DNA of 64,000 nucleotides from the NCBI GenBank assembly GCA_020631735.1, contig CM036215.1, positions 9,140,346 to 9,204,345 on the forward strand, in the 5' to 3' direction. Of this stretch, positions 35,266 through 48,262 are shown in pieces (the first letter of the stretch is position 1; each line of letters starts with the position of its first letter). The notes below the pieces were generated by a model that had not been told where the DNA came from, ran no database searches, and was given only the letters and a program-made list of their open reading frames with translations. The position numbers and the translations under genes were made by a program. The stretch comes from Saccharum officinarum (lineage: Eukaryota; Streptophyta; Magnoliopsida; Poales; Poaceae).

Positions 35266-35679
35266 CTTGCAATGCTCATGGATCGGGAGGAGGATGTGCA
35301 CCGGCTGCGGTCAAAGCGTCTCGTGCAAGGAGAACTCACTAACAAGGAGACGCTCGACTTCTTCAAGAGCTTGATCAAGCATATAAGTGGTGGCCATCTG
35401 TATATTCATATGTTGGAAGAAATTGAGGACTACAAGCTCAAGTGGTGGATGTGGATCAAGGTGCATGAGTTCATTTACAAAAATCTTAAAACCATTGTCG
35501 CGGTGCTTACCGTCATTGGTGTTCTTGCAGGTATCTTCAAGACGCTCCTCTCTCTCAAACAACACAACCATTATTATGCTATAAACAGACAACCATATGT
35601 TTGTCCCTTGTATCACAGACAACTATATGCAAGTCTGAACAATGTTCAAGTTCATCACGATAGTTATGATGTGGAGTGA

Positions 35680-38349
35680 TACTATGTGTTGTACACCGCT
35701 TAATTGTACCTCACAAACAATTTCTTGTATGTAAATTAAATATTATTGCAATTTCATGAATTTTGATAAATTTCTTGCAGAAACACGTACAAACTAGGTT
35801 CAATACAATAATTTTGTTCTAAATTTCGCTTGTTGTCCTAGCATTGTATATTTTTTCAACCGCCCGGCCCTCAACCACCCACTATATAAACAATATCAAC
35901 TTGGTGCAAAATACTTTTTCGATCAGTACATTCGTGCAAGTCATAAACCTATTATGACACATACATAGGACTAATGAGCCCACTAGATCTAAACAACATC
36001 AACTTATTGATGCAACGACATACTTTGCATTTTTAAAATTAATTACGTTCACACATAGATGTGTGGTTTTCATCTTTCCACATATGTAGCCAACGCCATA
36101 CTTATCACACTTTTGATATTGTCCTCCCCCATATGGCAAATTTACATGACACTACGTTTCAGGCAAAGACGCGCACTGACAAAATAGTTTAAATGTGTAA
36201 CACCCTATGTTTTGATATGTTATTAAAATCACTTAATTTTTAACTTTTGAATTACAACAAATTATTATCACAAAATATAGGTTAGAATCGGTGAATAGGA
36301 GCCAATTTGTTTGTATTGTTGTGATAAAACCATTGAATTGATTAAACCCACTCAAAATTTGAAAGCTCATCTAAATTTGAGTTGATTAAACCCATGAAAA
36401 ATAATAAACAATTGCTATCTCTCTAAAACCATTTGGGCTCAATCTCGCTATCTCATATTGGCCAAGCTCGGCTGGGCGCCTAAACCTTCCTTCTACTTAA
36501 TTTTTTAGAATTACACAGTACAACACAAATGCTCACGACAAGGATTGGCTACCACCCCCACACCCTTCGCCAAACTCTGGGCCATTACCACCATTACATA
36601 TGTTTAGAGTTCCGAAAATATTTTTTTTTCAGAAGTGGGCTGCGCACCTGCCTCAGGGAAGAGATATAGACATCTGTTAATGCAAAATAGTAGAGGCAAA
36701 GTAAAAAATGTCCGTGTTTCTACACCTCCTCATCTGAGTCCAGGCCCATCGGCAGAGAAGCCCAAGCCATGCTGCGGTACACGGGCCCGAGCCGAGAGCT
36801 CTCGAGTGAGCGGTCCACAATGGGCCTGTATTGTGACGTGAGCCTGAGAGTGCGTGATACTTAGCAGCAGAGAGAGAGGAGACGTATCCAATTTGTAATC
36901 CACTCCTCTCTCTCACACGTGTTTTCAATCTTTGCCGCGTACCGTTTTGGCTCCTTGGTGGGCTATATATTATATCACACGCTTGACCAGGTATTCTCTT
37001 CTATCCCAAATCAAAATGAGTGTCCATATAATATTTTAAGGATTATTACACAATCCAAGTTTGACTAATCTGTATTAAATATTATCAATATTTGTAAATT
37101 CAAAAAAGATTTGTTATAAAATATGATGTGTACTATTTATATAGCATCATAACTATTTACATTTTTTATATATTTAATTAAATTTAAGATGATTGATTTT
37201 TCTTATAAAATAACAGATATCTCCCACGACTAAAAAAGCCAAAGCGTGAATAATTTTTTGGTGCGACATTCTAACGTGGGACCATTACTCTGCCTCCTGC
37301 GATCTGCACCCCCTCGCTCCTTCCCGTTTCTTTTTTTGCGACACAATTAAAAAGGAAGGGAAGTCAATCCCGCACCCCTCCCTCGTTTCCCCCTGCGCCC
37401 ATACATACCCACCCAATTTATTCAAGTGAGAAGGAAATCTACTGCCGTATTTGAAAAGGGACATAGCATTATTGCTACGTGATGCAAGTACAAAGACAAG
37501 GTTCAAATATTTGATATATGTGTGCATGCATACAAGGCAAGATGCGTGAGGAAGTATATTTGGACTCTACAATACGTACGTGCCCGTGATTACTTGGGAC
37601 CCAAAGATGGAAGGACAGCCACGCAAGCAATTTTGGTTTCGAAAAGATCTATCATGATCCCCTCCCATTATCCCGCTTCAATCATGCTCCGCTCCCCTCT
37701 CATGATCCCGGCCGCTTCAATCATGCTCCGTCAGACGCATGCCCACGCCGCCGCCTCCTTTCCCACGCTTCCTTCCACTCGCTGCGACGCCGACGCTCGT
37801 CTAACTCGCGCCGTTGAGCTCTCCGTTCGCGCCAGCGCTCGTCCATCCCTGATTCGCGGCCGACGGATCGCCGAGAAGACAGTTCCGCGCCGTGGTTCCC
37901 GATCCGCCCCAATCCACGTCCGCGCCCTGCCCCAATCTGCCGACGCCAACAACTCCTTTCCTTCCCTGTTGCGAAGCAGCGCTGCCGCCGGCAGACGCCT
38001 TGACGCCGCCTCGACGCCACCGGACATGCCGCCGCCTCCACTGATCTGCCGCCAATGACACAACGATGCCAAGGTGCGTACTCCTTGTTCGGTTCATCTC
38101 CCCTATCGCTCTCCATTTTACATCTAATTGAACAGGATCTAAGTGCATCATAATTGATGACCTGAACCTGGCCTGGATTGGATATGGATAGTGTCGTGTT
38201 TGCTATTTAGATCAAGTGATGTGCCCCAAGAGGTGCACCTGGACATAGTAGCAGACTAGCAGTGAATGTGAGACGTCAATCTGCTAAAGCAATTGTATCT
38301 TATTCTTTTCTTTTGAGAGCAAAGTATATATGCCTGATTCTTCTTCGGT
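35680..38349. other. Mostly non-coding; possible gene 5' exon at the end
   Basis: 35.7-37.6 kb is AT-rich without a supported gene; 37010-37225 may be a decayed Stowaway-like MITE (TCTATCCCAAATC...GATATCTCCC). From 37650 to 38058 the plus strand is GC-rich and open, with a short direct repeat (TTCAATCATGCTCCG at about 37677 and 37715). It ends in CCAAG|GTGCG (about 38072), a plausible splice donor. This could be the first exon of a gene whose intron received the LINE at 38358; the translation has no recognised domain. Confidence 0.3.
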
Positions 38350-38668
38350 TTGTTTTTTTCGAACGAGGATAACCCCATTTCCATTGCATCACAACGGAAG
38401 ATTACAGACCGGAAGACAAGACAGAGAAAGGCTACGACTGCCACAACCAGCGACGATCACCTAACAGAAAGAAACAGGATAAGGAAGGAACGCCCAAACT
38501 TTTTACACCAACGGGGGTACGCAGACCCAACCAAAAGGAGACAGCATCACAGCTGTTTAGACAGTTTTGCAAAACACAGCCATAATCCAGGGCAAGGAAC
38601 CACAGTTTTAGTTTTCATCCAGATAAGATGAGCAGGACATCAAGCAATGACAGAAGCAAAAATCCCCT

Positions 38669-39371
38669 TCAATCCGCGTTGCCTTCATCGTCTTGGATGT
38701 CTTCAAGCGCCCGATTCTTCTCCTCCTCTGCGACCAGCTTGGTGGCGATCGCCAGTACCGTATTCAGGGCCGCTTCAACATTGTCTTTGTCAGATTCCAT
38801 GAAGAGTCCTGCCCAGTAACCCATAAGCGCACAAGCATAGCAAACAATGGAGGCAGGTGTAATACCAGTTTTTCCTTCGAAACAAATAGGATTACGAGAT
38901 TTCCAGATGGCCCAGCATACTGAATTACTGATGCTATGCCAAAAGTGTGGAATTGCTTCCCATTTGGAAGCCAAACATCACACCATCTCCAACACTGACC
39001 CAGCGACGTGGGAACGTTATGAGCCCCAATAGCAACAGCTACAATCGACCACACCGCTTTGGCGGTTGAGCACTGAAAGAACAGATGTTTTGCAGACTCT
39101 CATTATGGTCACAAAAGTAACAATCAGGGGACCCAGTCCGTTTCCTCCTAATCAAATTGTCCTTGCTCAGGATAGCATTGTTTATCATAAGCCACAAAAA
39201 GAAATTTATTTTAGAGGGGATTTTCCCCTTCCAAATCTGTTTGTGATAGGGACCGACCTCATTTCTGGTCAGAGCATTATAGGTAGATTTGACACAGAAA
39301 TTCCCGTCTTTTCCAAATTTCCATTTCACAACATCATCCCCAGCTGACAAATAGGACATTGTCCATTTCAC
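38669..39371 (-). pseudogene. LINE ORF2 C-terminus (zf-RVT region)
   Basis: Two frames joined by a shift: WKGKIPSKINFFLWLMINNA followed by CYFCDHNESLQNICSF (zf-RVT cysteine/histidine pattern), then VCWAIWKSRNPICFEGKTG, typical of plant L1 ends. Confidence 0.8.
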
Positions 39372-39510
39372 ATAAAATTTTACCCCAATCAGCTCTCAAA
39401 TCATCTACTAACCACCTAGAAAAGGTGACAGATTCAGGGAAGTTTTTGGCATGATAAAAGGAGATATCAGGGACCTCACAAATCTTGTAAAGGTTTGGAA
39501 ACAAAATGTA

Positions 39511-40508
39511 TCAGGGTTTGTCAAAAGTCCAATGATATTTCCAGAACAAAGTATTTCTCCCATTCTTTATGTCTACACTTCTCCCTTGCAGACATATATC
39601 TTTGATCTTCAACAGGTCAGCCCACATGGCATAATCATTTTGCTTATGACTAACCGTGACCACATGTTTGTTTCTCAGATATTTGAAGCTAACAATTTGT
39701 TGCCACAAACCATTTTCTTTTTCCAATTTCCACCACCATTTACATAACAGACTGATATTCATTTTCCTGATATCTTTGATTCCCAAACCACCCTTTTTCT
39801 TATGTTTGCATACTTTAGTCCACTTGACAAGGTGGTACTTTCTCTTGGTCCCTCCCCCTTGCCAAAAGTACTTCCTTCTCACCAGGTCCAGCTTGTTAAC
39901 AGTGGTTTTTGGCAAGAGATATATGGACATGTGATATATAGGGGTATTGTTTAAGCTTGCATTAATCAGAGTTGACCTCCCAGCAATAGACAAGACCCCC
40001 CTTGCCACACATCAAGTTTCTTGTCAATTTTTTCAATTAGAGGTAGCCAGTCAGAGACATGAAGCCTGCTAGGGCTGACAGGCACACTGAGGTACTTGAT
40101 TGGGAAGACCCCCACTTGACAGTTAAACAACTCAGCATATACGAGTGCCCAATTATCTTCATCATTTATGGTTATGACCTCACTTCTGTGGAAGTTGATT
40201 TTCAACCCAGCCATTAGTTCATAGAGATATAGAAGAAATTTAAGGTTCCTGGCCCCATTTAGATCATGATTAAGACATATTATGGTATCATCAGCATACC
40301 GGAGGATAGCAACCCCATTGGGGATTATATGATCAATCAACCCACTGAACAGACCATTAGTTTGGGCTCTGTGGACCATCCTAGATAGACCATCAACAAC
40401 AAAATTAAAGAGGATTGGAGAAAGGGGATCCCCTTGTCTCACCCCTTTATAACTTTTAATATAAGGGCCAACCAGGTCATTGAGTTTGACACTGACAGTG
40501 CCTCCAGA
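39511..40508 (-). pseudogene. LINE reverse transcriptase, catalytic part
   Basis: Contains MRQGDPLSPILFNFVVDGLS, the catalytic YADDTIICL, and the downstream GLKINFHRSEV block. After a frame break near 39990 comes IAGRSTLINASLNNTPIYHM and KYFWQGGG, usual in plant L1 ORF2. Confidence 0.85.
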
Positions 40509-41041
40509 TAGCGTTGAAAATGGATGGAAAAATTCCCGTTCTGACCCGTTCCATTTTCCACTTTTGTTCGTTCATTTCCGTATTTGCGGGGTCCCGTTTC
40601 CATATTTACGGAAATGGGAGAGGGGTTTTTCCGTCCGTTTCCGCGGGATCCCATTTTCACCCGAAATTGACCCGTATTTATTCCGTTTTTCATCCCGTTT
40701 TAAATCTATATGAGATGTGTAGAAATTAATATGTTCATAAACCTATTAATCACCAATTATGCATGTTAACACATGACATGCTAGTGAATACTAGACCAAT
40801 AACTTCGTACGCGTATATTAATTTGTGACTTTGCTCATGTATATTCATGAATATTTAATCATATTATTCTAACTTAATTTTTTGGCTCTCCACCCGTATT
40901 TGTTCGTTTCCATGCATCCGCATATCCCGATTTCGTTTTCAAACCCGTATTTTCCGAACCCGATCCCGTTTCCACCAAAAATATAGAAACGGAAGTAGAA
41001 ATATGTTTTTTTTCGTCCGTTTCCGTCCGTTTTCATCGCTA
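40509..41041. mobile_element. 533 bp non-autonomous hAT element in the LINE
   Basis: Left end TAGCGTTGAAAATGGATGG and right end (minus strand) TAGCGATGAAAACGGACGG are inverted repeats; exact 8 bp TSD CCTCCAGA at 40501-40508 and 41042-41049. The interior repeats CCCGTTTCC-like motifs and has no transposase. Confidence 0.88.
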
Positions 41042-41049
41042 CCTCCAGA

Positions 41050-42383
41050 TAGCACTTGTTTTATACATCCACACCACTTTGCCCCAAAGCCCCTTACATT
41101 TAAGCATTCAGAGAGGAAGCTCCATTTAACCTTGTCATAAGCTTTTTCAAAGTCAAGCTTGAGCACAATCCCAACTTGCTTTGATCTTTTTGTTTCATGT
41201 AATACCTTATGTTAAACCATGATACCACTCATAATATTCCTCCCCTTCATGAAGGCAGTCTGGTTGGAGTGTATTAGTTTGTCAGCTACTTTTTCAATTC
41301 TCAGTGATCAGCTTATATAAGCAATTTAACAAGTAAATTGGCCTAAACTACTGGATTCTGTTAGCATCATTCACTTTAGGGAGCAGTGTAATGATACCAT
41401 AGTTCAATCTGCTAATATCAACTTTATTGTTATAAAAATCATCAAAGAGCTGGATTACATCATTTTTCACAATATCCCAACAAGTTTGGTAGAATTCAAT
41501 CGGAATTTTATCAGGTCCAGCTCCTTTATTCTTTTCCATTTGAAATAGAGCATTTTTAATTTCATTTTCAGAGAAAGGGTTACACAGCCAAATGTTATCT
41601 TCAGCAGAAACTTGTTCACATTCAGCCCAGATACTATCATTAATATGAATGTCATGTTCTTCGCTAGAGCCAAACAACTCTGAATAATAAGCAGTAGCAT
41701 GGTTAAGTAAGTTTTCATCCCCTTCAATAACCAAACCTTCATGTTCAAGGGAAATGACTCTATTTCTTCTTCTTCTGCCATTGACAATCCTATGAAAATA
41801 TTTAGTGTTGTTATCCCCTTTCAAGAGCCATTCTTCATGGCAGCTAGCACGACAATAATCTTCCTCTTGATGTAACAGCTCTAGATTTTCCTTTAAAAGC
41901 GACACTCTCTTAAGAACTTGATGTTCAGTCAAGCCCATATTTTCTTCAATTGTTTCAAGATCATTCAATTCATCACTGATTTCTTGTCTTTTTTCCTCAG
42001 CTCACCCTGCAAATTAACACCCTAGCCCTTGAAATACAGTTTTATCAAATTTAACTTTTGTTGAATTCTATCAAGGGCAGAGGTAGCTCTGCAGTGTTTG
42101 TTCCATATTTTTTCAACTAGAGGCTTGAAGTCTGGATTGGATAGCCAGCTCAGTTCAAATCTGAACTCAATTTTCTTGCTCTTGTCTATCACTCCAGAAG
42201 ACAAAATTAAAGGATCATGGTCAGAGATTTCCCTTGGAAGTTTCTTGACCCATACAAGGCGGAAAAGATCCTCCCACTCTTTCGAAATTAAAATTCTATC
42301 TAACTTCTCCAATACAGGAATTTCCTGATTATTGGACCAAGTATATAAACCACCAGCCATATCAATTTCTCTTAACTCATAGA
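41050..42383 (-). pseudogene. LINE ORF2: end of endonuclease and start of reverse transcriptase
   Basis: From the minus 5' side: GGLYTWSNNQEIPVLEKLDR and SDHDPLIL (endonuclease end), then WLLKGDNNTKYFHRI, NPFSENEIKNALFQM and LDFEKAYDKVKWSFL (reverse transcriptase start). Frames are broken near 42010 and 41340. Confidence 0.85.
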
Positions 42384-42388
42384 ATTCA

Positions 42389-45110
42389 TGTCACACCCAT
42401 TTATCGATCAAATGGAATGCATATCCTTATGTGTGCCCAGAGATCAATCACACATAAGTTAACAAATTATAAAGGATGTATCATCACAAATGTTATTACA
42501 TCACGATTAATAACACATAGTCTTTACAATAATATAGCGGAAGTAAAATATAAAAACTCTCGTGGTAGCTCCAATCACAGGCACATTGACTGGTTGACAG
42601 CAAGTCTAGTAATCTTCCGGAAAGTAGAAGTAGTCACTACTTGCACCAACTGTTACCCATCCGGGATTTTTATCCAAGTAAGAAAAATAAACCAGCGTAA
42701 GTACATCTCGTACTCAACAAGTGTAACATGGGGTTCATGAGGCTCAAAGGCATAACATAGGTTTATCAGCATGTAGCTTTTATATAGCATTAATTTAGTA
42801 TATCAATGATATCAAAGTGTCTCAATATAATCAATAAACATATGATCCATGTGAAATGATTAACGAATAGCAAAAACATATTCATTATTAATGATCCACT
42901 ATTCCATAAGGGTCCAAGGCCACTCGTGACCGTGAGCACGGCTGTTATAACAGTTTTACACTCTGCAGAGGTTGTACACTTTCACTGTGAGTCGTGATTT
43001 ACCCTTTCGCCCGAGGTAGCTAATCTCTTGACCCACTTCCAAGGAAGGTCGACAGGGTTCACTATGAAGTCTTTCGAAGGTTCGTCTAACAAGTTAGGGC
43101 CATTAGATTTCACTCGGCAAACAGATGTAGAGCCCCCCTTCCTGATGGCACAATAACACGCAGCCTATACACATGAGGACAGAGGCCGCACTATACCCGA
43201 TTCGTCAAGCCATTCTTACGCCATAAAGGAATGCCTCTAACAAGCTAGAAAAGGTCCTTCTATATGACTAAAGCCAGAGCCATTTTAGCCCTCACAGTTG
43301 TACTGTAAATCCCGGATTTTCGCTTACAGATAAGTCCTTATGGAGAGTAATAAGAGCACCAAAGTAACCCCATGCTCTAGTACCCTTTAACAGTAATAAA
43401 ATCATCTTTTAATGTTTATTGCATATTCCATTAATCAAATTACATGATCATAGTCCATGTTGAGCACTAGCAATACTAATCCATGCAGTATAATAGGTAT
43501 CAAGGAATAAGATCAATACTAAGTCATCCTTATCAAGGAATATATGCATAATGATATTATTTGCTTAATATGAATAGGACAACAAGGATAATCCCATGCT
43601 ATACTTGCCTTGCTCAAACTGGTCCTGGTGATCTTGTTCGTAGTAAAACTCTTGATCTCCAACGAATTGCTCACCGTCTATACTCGATCAACAATAGCAA
43701 CAACATTCATCCAGAGACAATCATGCATAGACAAACAAGACTATAATTAGAACAATACACCAACAGTAAGAAAATAAGATAAAAAGTCTTTAAAACGAAT
43801 CTACAACTCGCTAGGATCACACAGACGCGAAGATCACGAAAATCGGAGCTAAAACGACAAAGTTATGAATTTCCAAAGATTTCCTATAGAAAAATGAATA
43901 CTTTAATTAAAAACTCGAAAATAAATTAATCCAAACCTACTGTACAGTTGTATAGTTACATAGAGCTCGCAAATATAAATCTAACGCAATTTGAATGGAC
44001 CAAATCGGAGTTAAAACGAAGATTCTACGACTAAAACAAATTAAATGGCAAAACTGTAAATATCAGAAAGCGTATTTTTCTTTTCCGAAACGAATTACGT
44101 TTTCATTTAATCAAAACGTATTTTCCGGTTTATGCTTTGGACCGCGGGTTCGATAACACAAATGTTTAGGGTCTCTTTTACAAAAGTTCACGCGAACCGG
44201 TATCATTAAATAAGATCCGTCCGATTCAAAACGGACGGCCGAGATCGGATCAGGGAGAGAGAAAGAGAGCGGCCGGCGCACTCCGGCCAACTTTTGGCCG
44301 CCGGCGAGCCCCCACGGCGGCGCCATCACCGGAAAACATCAAAACACTGCTCCGGCCACCAAACAGAGAAGGGAAAACACCGGGAGGTCGAGAAGCTCAC
44401 AGCGAACTCACCCCGCGCGACGATAGGGCCGGGGAATGATCGGAAGACGGCGGCTAGCTCGCGGTGGCGGGTATGGCGGCGGTGGCGCGTGCGGTGGCTT
44501 GAAGAGACGACCAAAGCGGCTCAAAAGAGATGGGATGGATGCGAAATAGCACGGGGGTTCCATTTTATAGTCTGTAGATGCGAGAAAACAAGTAAGGGGT
44601 GAAGATTCACGGCGGATTCGGATCACCAAATCGGTGAAGAAGGGGAAGGCGGTGTTCGACCGGAGGAAGAAGAAAGGAAGGTGAAGACAGTCGCTGACAG
44701 GCGGGACCCACATGTCGGCGACTCAGAAGAAAAACGGGGCGGCGGCTGGCATAGCAGGCCGCGTGCGCTGGCTTGGGCTCGGCCCAGGAGAACCGAAGGC
44801 GGGCGCGGAAGAAGGCGGGCTGCGGCTGAGTTGGGCCGAAACCGAGATGAGCTGATTTTGCATTTTTTTCTTTTTCTAATTTTTCAAAGCCATTTTTCAA
44901 AAGATTTTCAAATCTAATTTGAATTTGACTAAAACCACTCAACACAAAATTTCAAATGCAGCAGCATGAATGCTCAATCATGTTTCTACCCTTATATTTG
45001 ATTTTTAAATTTATAAAAATTATTATCATTCTAAGTTTGCATGCTCACAAAAATATACAAAAATCATATTTCTCCTATTTTTCTTCTTTTCAAAATTTTA
45101 GGGTGTTACA
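42389..45110 (-). repeat. 3' LTR of the chromovirus
   Basis: On the minus strand it runs TGTAACACCC...GGGTGTGACA. It is AT-rich apart from a GC-rich block around 44200-44800. ORFs inside are duplicated in the other LTR and are not genes. Confidence 0.95.
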
Positions 45111-45125
45111 ATTCTACCCCCTTAA
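45111..45125 (-). promoter_or_regulatory. Polypurine tract
   Basis: Minus strand CTTAAGGGGGTAGAAT directly precedes the 3' LTR; this is the plus-strand DNA priming site. The 12-mer TAAGGGGGTAGA recurs exactly at 48251-48262. Confidence 0.8.
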
Positions 45126-45156
45126 GATGAATCTCGTCCCGAGATTCGGAAGATGC

Positions 45157-48100
45157 TTACTCAAACAGTTTCGGGTAGGTTTTTCTCAGATCCTCTTCTC
45201 TTTCCCAAGTGGCCTCACCCTCTGTGTACCGATTCCACTGAACTTTGCACATCTTAATAGTTCGACTTCTCGTAACTTTTTCGGCAGTCTCTAGAATTTT
45301 CACTGGAAACTCTTCATATGTAAGATCCTCCTTAACAGTGAGCTCCTCTAGCGAAATCTGTTCCTCTGGTACTCGCAAACATTTCTTCAGTTGAGACACA
45401 TGGAACACATCATGTACACCCGCCAAACTTTCTGGTAATTCCAACTGATATGCTACTTCACCACGTCTCTCTATAATCTTGAAAGGTCCAATATATCTTG
45501 GTGCCAATTTACCTTTCATGTTGAACCTTCTCACACTCCTCATTGGCGATACTTTCAAATATACATAATCTCCTACTTCAAAGATTAACTCTCTTCTCCG
45601 AGTATCAGCGTAACTCTTCTGTCTGGACTGAGCTATTTTTAGATTATTCCTAATCATTCTTACTTTCTTTTCAGCATCCTTGAGTACATCAGGCCCAAAC
45701 ACTTGACTTTCCCCTGTCTGATTCCAGAACAACGGGGTTCTACACTTTCGTCCATACAGAGCCTCAAACGGTGCCATCTGAAGACTCTTCTGATAACTAT
45801 TGTTATAGGAGAACTCTGCATAAGGCAAACTCTTATCCCAACTAGTACCATATTGTAAAGCACAAGCTCTCAACATATCCTCCAATATCTGATTAATTCT
45901 TTCCGTCTGTCCATCTGTCTGTGGATGGTAAGCTGTACTAAAATTCAGCTTGGTTCCTAGTGATTCATGTATCTTTTGCCAATAATGAGATGTAAATTGG
46001 GTACCTCGATCAGACACAATTTTCTTAGGAACTCCATGCAGACTCACTATTCTTTCCATATACAATTCTGCCAACCTCGCACTGCTATATGTAGTCCTAA
46101 CTGGCAGAAAATGAGCAACCTTTGTTAAGCGATCTACTATTACCCAAATCGAATCATACCCTCTCTGAGTACGTGGCAATCCAACTATAAAATCCATACC
46201 AACTTCTTCCCATTTCCATTCGGGTATCTGCATAGGTTGTAACAATCCTGCAGGTCTCTGATGTTCAGCTTTCACCCTTTGACATGTGTCACACAAAGCA
46301 ACATATTCAGCAACATCTCTTTTTAAACCATACCACCAATATTTCTCTCTCAGATCCAGATACATCTTAGTACTCCCTGGATGTATGGAATAAGCTGACT
46401 CATGAGCTTCACTCAAAATTGCTTTTCTGATAGTCTTATCCTCTGGCACACACAACCTTTTTCCAAACCATAATGTACCCTTATCATCCTTATGGAATCC
46501 TGGTGATTTGCCCTTCACTATATTCTCTGCTATCTCTCTCAATTTTGCATCTTTCATCTGACTCTTGCGTATCTCTTGCTCCAGAGTAGGTTCTAGTACC
46601 AATTCTACTGCATTGATGGTAAACCCTAAGTTCAGATACTCACATTCAGCACACAACTCTCTTGCCAAAGGCATTACTTGCATTTCATTAGCGTAGCTTT
46701 TCCTACTAAGAGCATCAGCAACGACGTTAGCCTTTCCGGGGTGATAATGCACCTCTAGATCATAATCCTTTATCAACTCCAGCCATCTACGCTGCCTCAA
46801 GTTCAGATCTGATTGAGTGAAGATATACTTCAAACTCTTGTGATCAGTATATATATCACTTTTATGTCCAATCAAATAGTGTCTCCATATCTTTAATGCA
46901 TGAACCACTGCAGCTAATTCCAAGTCATGAGTAGGATAATTTAATTCATGCTTTCTCAACTGTCTTGATGCATATGCCACAACTCTACCTTCTTGCATAA
47001 GAACACATCCTAAACCCAAACGAGATGCATCACAGTAAATAGAGAACTGTTTACTCAGATCTGGCAAAACTAATACTGGTGCAGTGGTCAATCTTTTCTT
47101 TAATTCCTCAAAATTAGCCTGACACTTCTCAGACCACACAAACTTGGCATTCTTCTCTAATAGTGCAGTCATTGGCTTCGCAAGCTTAGAAAATCCCTCT
47201 ATAAATCTTCTGTAATAGCCTGCTAATCCCAAGAAACTACGGATCTCACTTGCACTGGTTGGTGGCTTCCAGTCCAATACGTCTTTCACTTTGCTAGGAT
47301 CTACTGATATTCCTCCATTTGAGACAACATGACCAAGAAAGGAAACTTCCTTCAACCAAAACTCACATTTACTCCGCTTGGCATATAACCGGTGTTCTCT
47401 GAGCTTTTGCAAAACTAGCCTCAAATGTTCAGCATGTTCCTCCTCAGTCTTGGAGAATACTAGAATATCATCGATGAATACCACTACAAACTTGTCCAGA
47501 TATTCCATGAATACCTTATTCATCAAATACATAAAGTATGCAGGAGCATTAGTCAGACCAAAAGACATCACTGTATACTCATACAACCCATACCGTGTGG
47601 TAAAAGCTGTCTTTGGTACATCACTAGCACGAATCTTCAACTGATGATATCCAGAACGAAGATCAATCTTGGAGAATACACAAGCACCTCTTAACTGATC
47701 AAACAAGTCATCAATCCTGGGCAATGGGTACTTATTCTTGATGGTGACCTCATTGAGAGACCGATAATCTACACACATCCTCTGAGTACCATCTTTCTTA
47801 TCCACAAAAATCACTGGTGCTCCCCAAGGTGAAGAACTAGGACGAATGAAACCCTTATCCTGCAATTCCTTAATTTGTTTCTTAAGTTCTTCTAATTCAT
47901 CTACTCCCATTCTATATGGACGCTTAGCTATGGGTGCAGTCCCAGGTAATAATTCAATAATAAATTCAATGTCACGGTCGGGCGGCATACCTGGCAATTC
48001 CTCGGGAAACACATCGGAGAACTCTTCCACAACCTGGTCCTCCTTGTTGGCACCATCAGTAAGCTGATTCACTAAAGCGGTCTCCTGTTTCTGCACTTTC

Positions 48101-48243
48101 ACATCAACTCTGATCCTATCTCCCTTTGGTGTTGTCAGTACTACTGATTTACCTTTGCACTGAATCTCTGCTTGTTGTTGCATCATCCAATCCATTCCCA
48201 AGATAAGATCGATCCCAGCTGTTCTCAATACTATAGGACTCAC
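45157..48243 (-). CDS. pol: Chromovirus pol polyprotein (protease end, RT, RNase H, integrase, chromodomain-like)
   Basis: 1,028 codons, open from GTG 48241-48243; this is probably the continuation of gag-pol rather than a true start. The end of protease (LILGMDWM) is near residue 15, RT has CVDYRSLN near 156 and catalytic FIDD near 255, RNase H has IYCDASRLG near 404 and TDHKSLK near 466. The integrase zinc finger ends in CDTCQRVK near 653, with catalytic blocks MDFIVGLP (683), DRGTQF (744) and [12 protein letters not shown] (776). The last 60 residues ([10 protein letters not shown]...[12 protein letters not shown]) form a chromodomain-like tail. No internal stop is present, so the enzymes look intact. 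Confidence 0.93.
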   Translation of the reverse strand: MSPIVLRTAGIDLILGMDWMMQQQAEIQCKGKSVVLTTPKGDRIRVDVKVQKQETALVNQLTDGANKEDQVVEEFSDVFPEELPGMPPDRDIEFIIELLPGTAPIAKRPYRMGVDELEELKKQIKELQDKGFIRPSSSPWGAPVIFVDKKDGTQRMCVDYRSLNEVTIKNKYPLPRIDDLFDQLRGACVFSKIDLRSGYHQLKIRASDVPKTAFTTRYGLYEYTVMSFGLTNAPAYFMYLMNKVFMEYLDKFVVVFIDDILVFSKTEEEHAEHLRLVLQKLREHRLYAKRSKCEFWLKEVSFLGHVVSNGGISVDPSKVKDVLDWKPPTSASEIRSFLGLAGYYRRFIEGFSKLAKPMTALLEKNAKFVWSEKCQANFEELKKRLTTAPVLVLPDLSKQFSIYCDASRLGLGCVLMQEGRVVAYASRQLRKHELNYPTHDLELAAVVHALKIWRHYLIGHKSDIYTDHKSLKYIFTQSDLNLRQRRWLELIKDYDLEVHYHPGKANVVADALSRKSYANEMQVMPLARELCAECEYLNLGFTINAVELVLEPTLEQEIRKSQMKDAKLREIAENIVKGKSPGFHKDDKGTLWFGKRLCVPEDKTIRKAILSEAHESAYSIHPGSTKMYLDLREKYWWYGLKRDVAEYVALCDTCQRVKAEHQRPAGLLQPMQIPEWKWEEVGMDFIVGLPRTQRGYDSIWVIVDRLTKVAHFLPVRTTYSSARLAELYMERIVSLHGVPKKIVSDRGTQFTSHYWQKIHESLGTKLNFSTAYHPQTDGQTERINQILEDMLRACALQYGTSWDKSLPYAEFSYNNSYQKSLQMAPFEALYGRKCRTPLFWNQTGESQVFGPDVLKDAEKKVRMIRNNLKIAQSRQKSYADTRRRELIFEVGDYVYLKVSPMRSVRRFNMKGKLAPRYIGPFKIIERRGEVAYQLELPESLAGVHDVFHVSQLKKCLRVPEEQISLEELTVKEDLTYEEFPVKILETAEKVTRSRTIKMCKVQWNRYTEGEATWEREEDLRKTYPKLFE

Positions 48244-48250
48244 CTTAAAC

Positions 48251-48262
48251 TCTACCCCCTTA
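48251..48262 (-). promoter_or_regulatory. Internal copy of the polypurine tract at the gag/pol junction
   Basis: Minus strand TAAGGGGGTAGA, identical over 12 bases to the 3' tract at 45113-45124. It contains the gag-frame TAG (48252-48254). Central polypurine tracts are known in some retroelements such as lentiviruses and yeast Ty1; the role here is inference. Confidence 0.4.

Larger units (their letters stand above)
31416..35679 (+). pseudogene. DUF247 (UPF0481) membrane protein, disrupted
   Basis: ATG at 31416. The N-terminal half is DUF247: [20 protein letters not shown], then [19 protein letters not shown], and after a shift [17 protein letters not shown] and IMLLENQLPWLVLQTLRRF. The C-terminal half contains SPHLLSLLRFHKT, LDQIRSSWLVNLAALEVC, then [13 protein letters not shown] and a membrane segment [16 protein letters not shown] before the stop at 35677-35679. 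Three lesions break it: a one-base loss near 31870, a 2,494 bp element at 32222 and a 201 bp hAT MITE at 35065. Both insertions have exact TSDs, and the frame continues correctly across each site if the insertion is ignored. DUF247 is a large plant family that includes grass S/Z self-incompatibility factors; nothing here assigns this copy to that role. Confidence 0.88.

Noticed and set aside
31416..35679. Calling the DUF247 gene a self-incompatibility (S or Z) locus factor
   Set aside because: DUF247 is a large family; no paired DUF247 gene or S/Z neighbour is visible.
35740..36640. tRNA or other structured RNA genes in the AT-rich intervals
   Set aside because: No tRNA-like A and B boxes or cloverleaf could be found by reading either strand.
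44111..44945. ORFs of 60-110 codons in the chromovirus LTRs (also 53039-53874)
   Set aside because: Present in both LTRs, not conserved in type, and overlapping on both strands; ordinary LTR sequence.
45157..45330. Chromodomain as a host chromatin gene
   Set aside because: It is in frame with and directly after the integrase of the retrotransposon.
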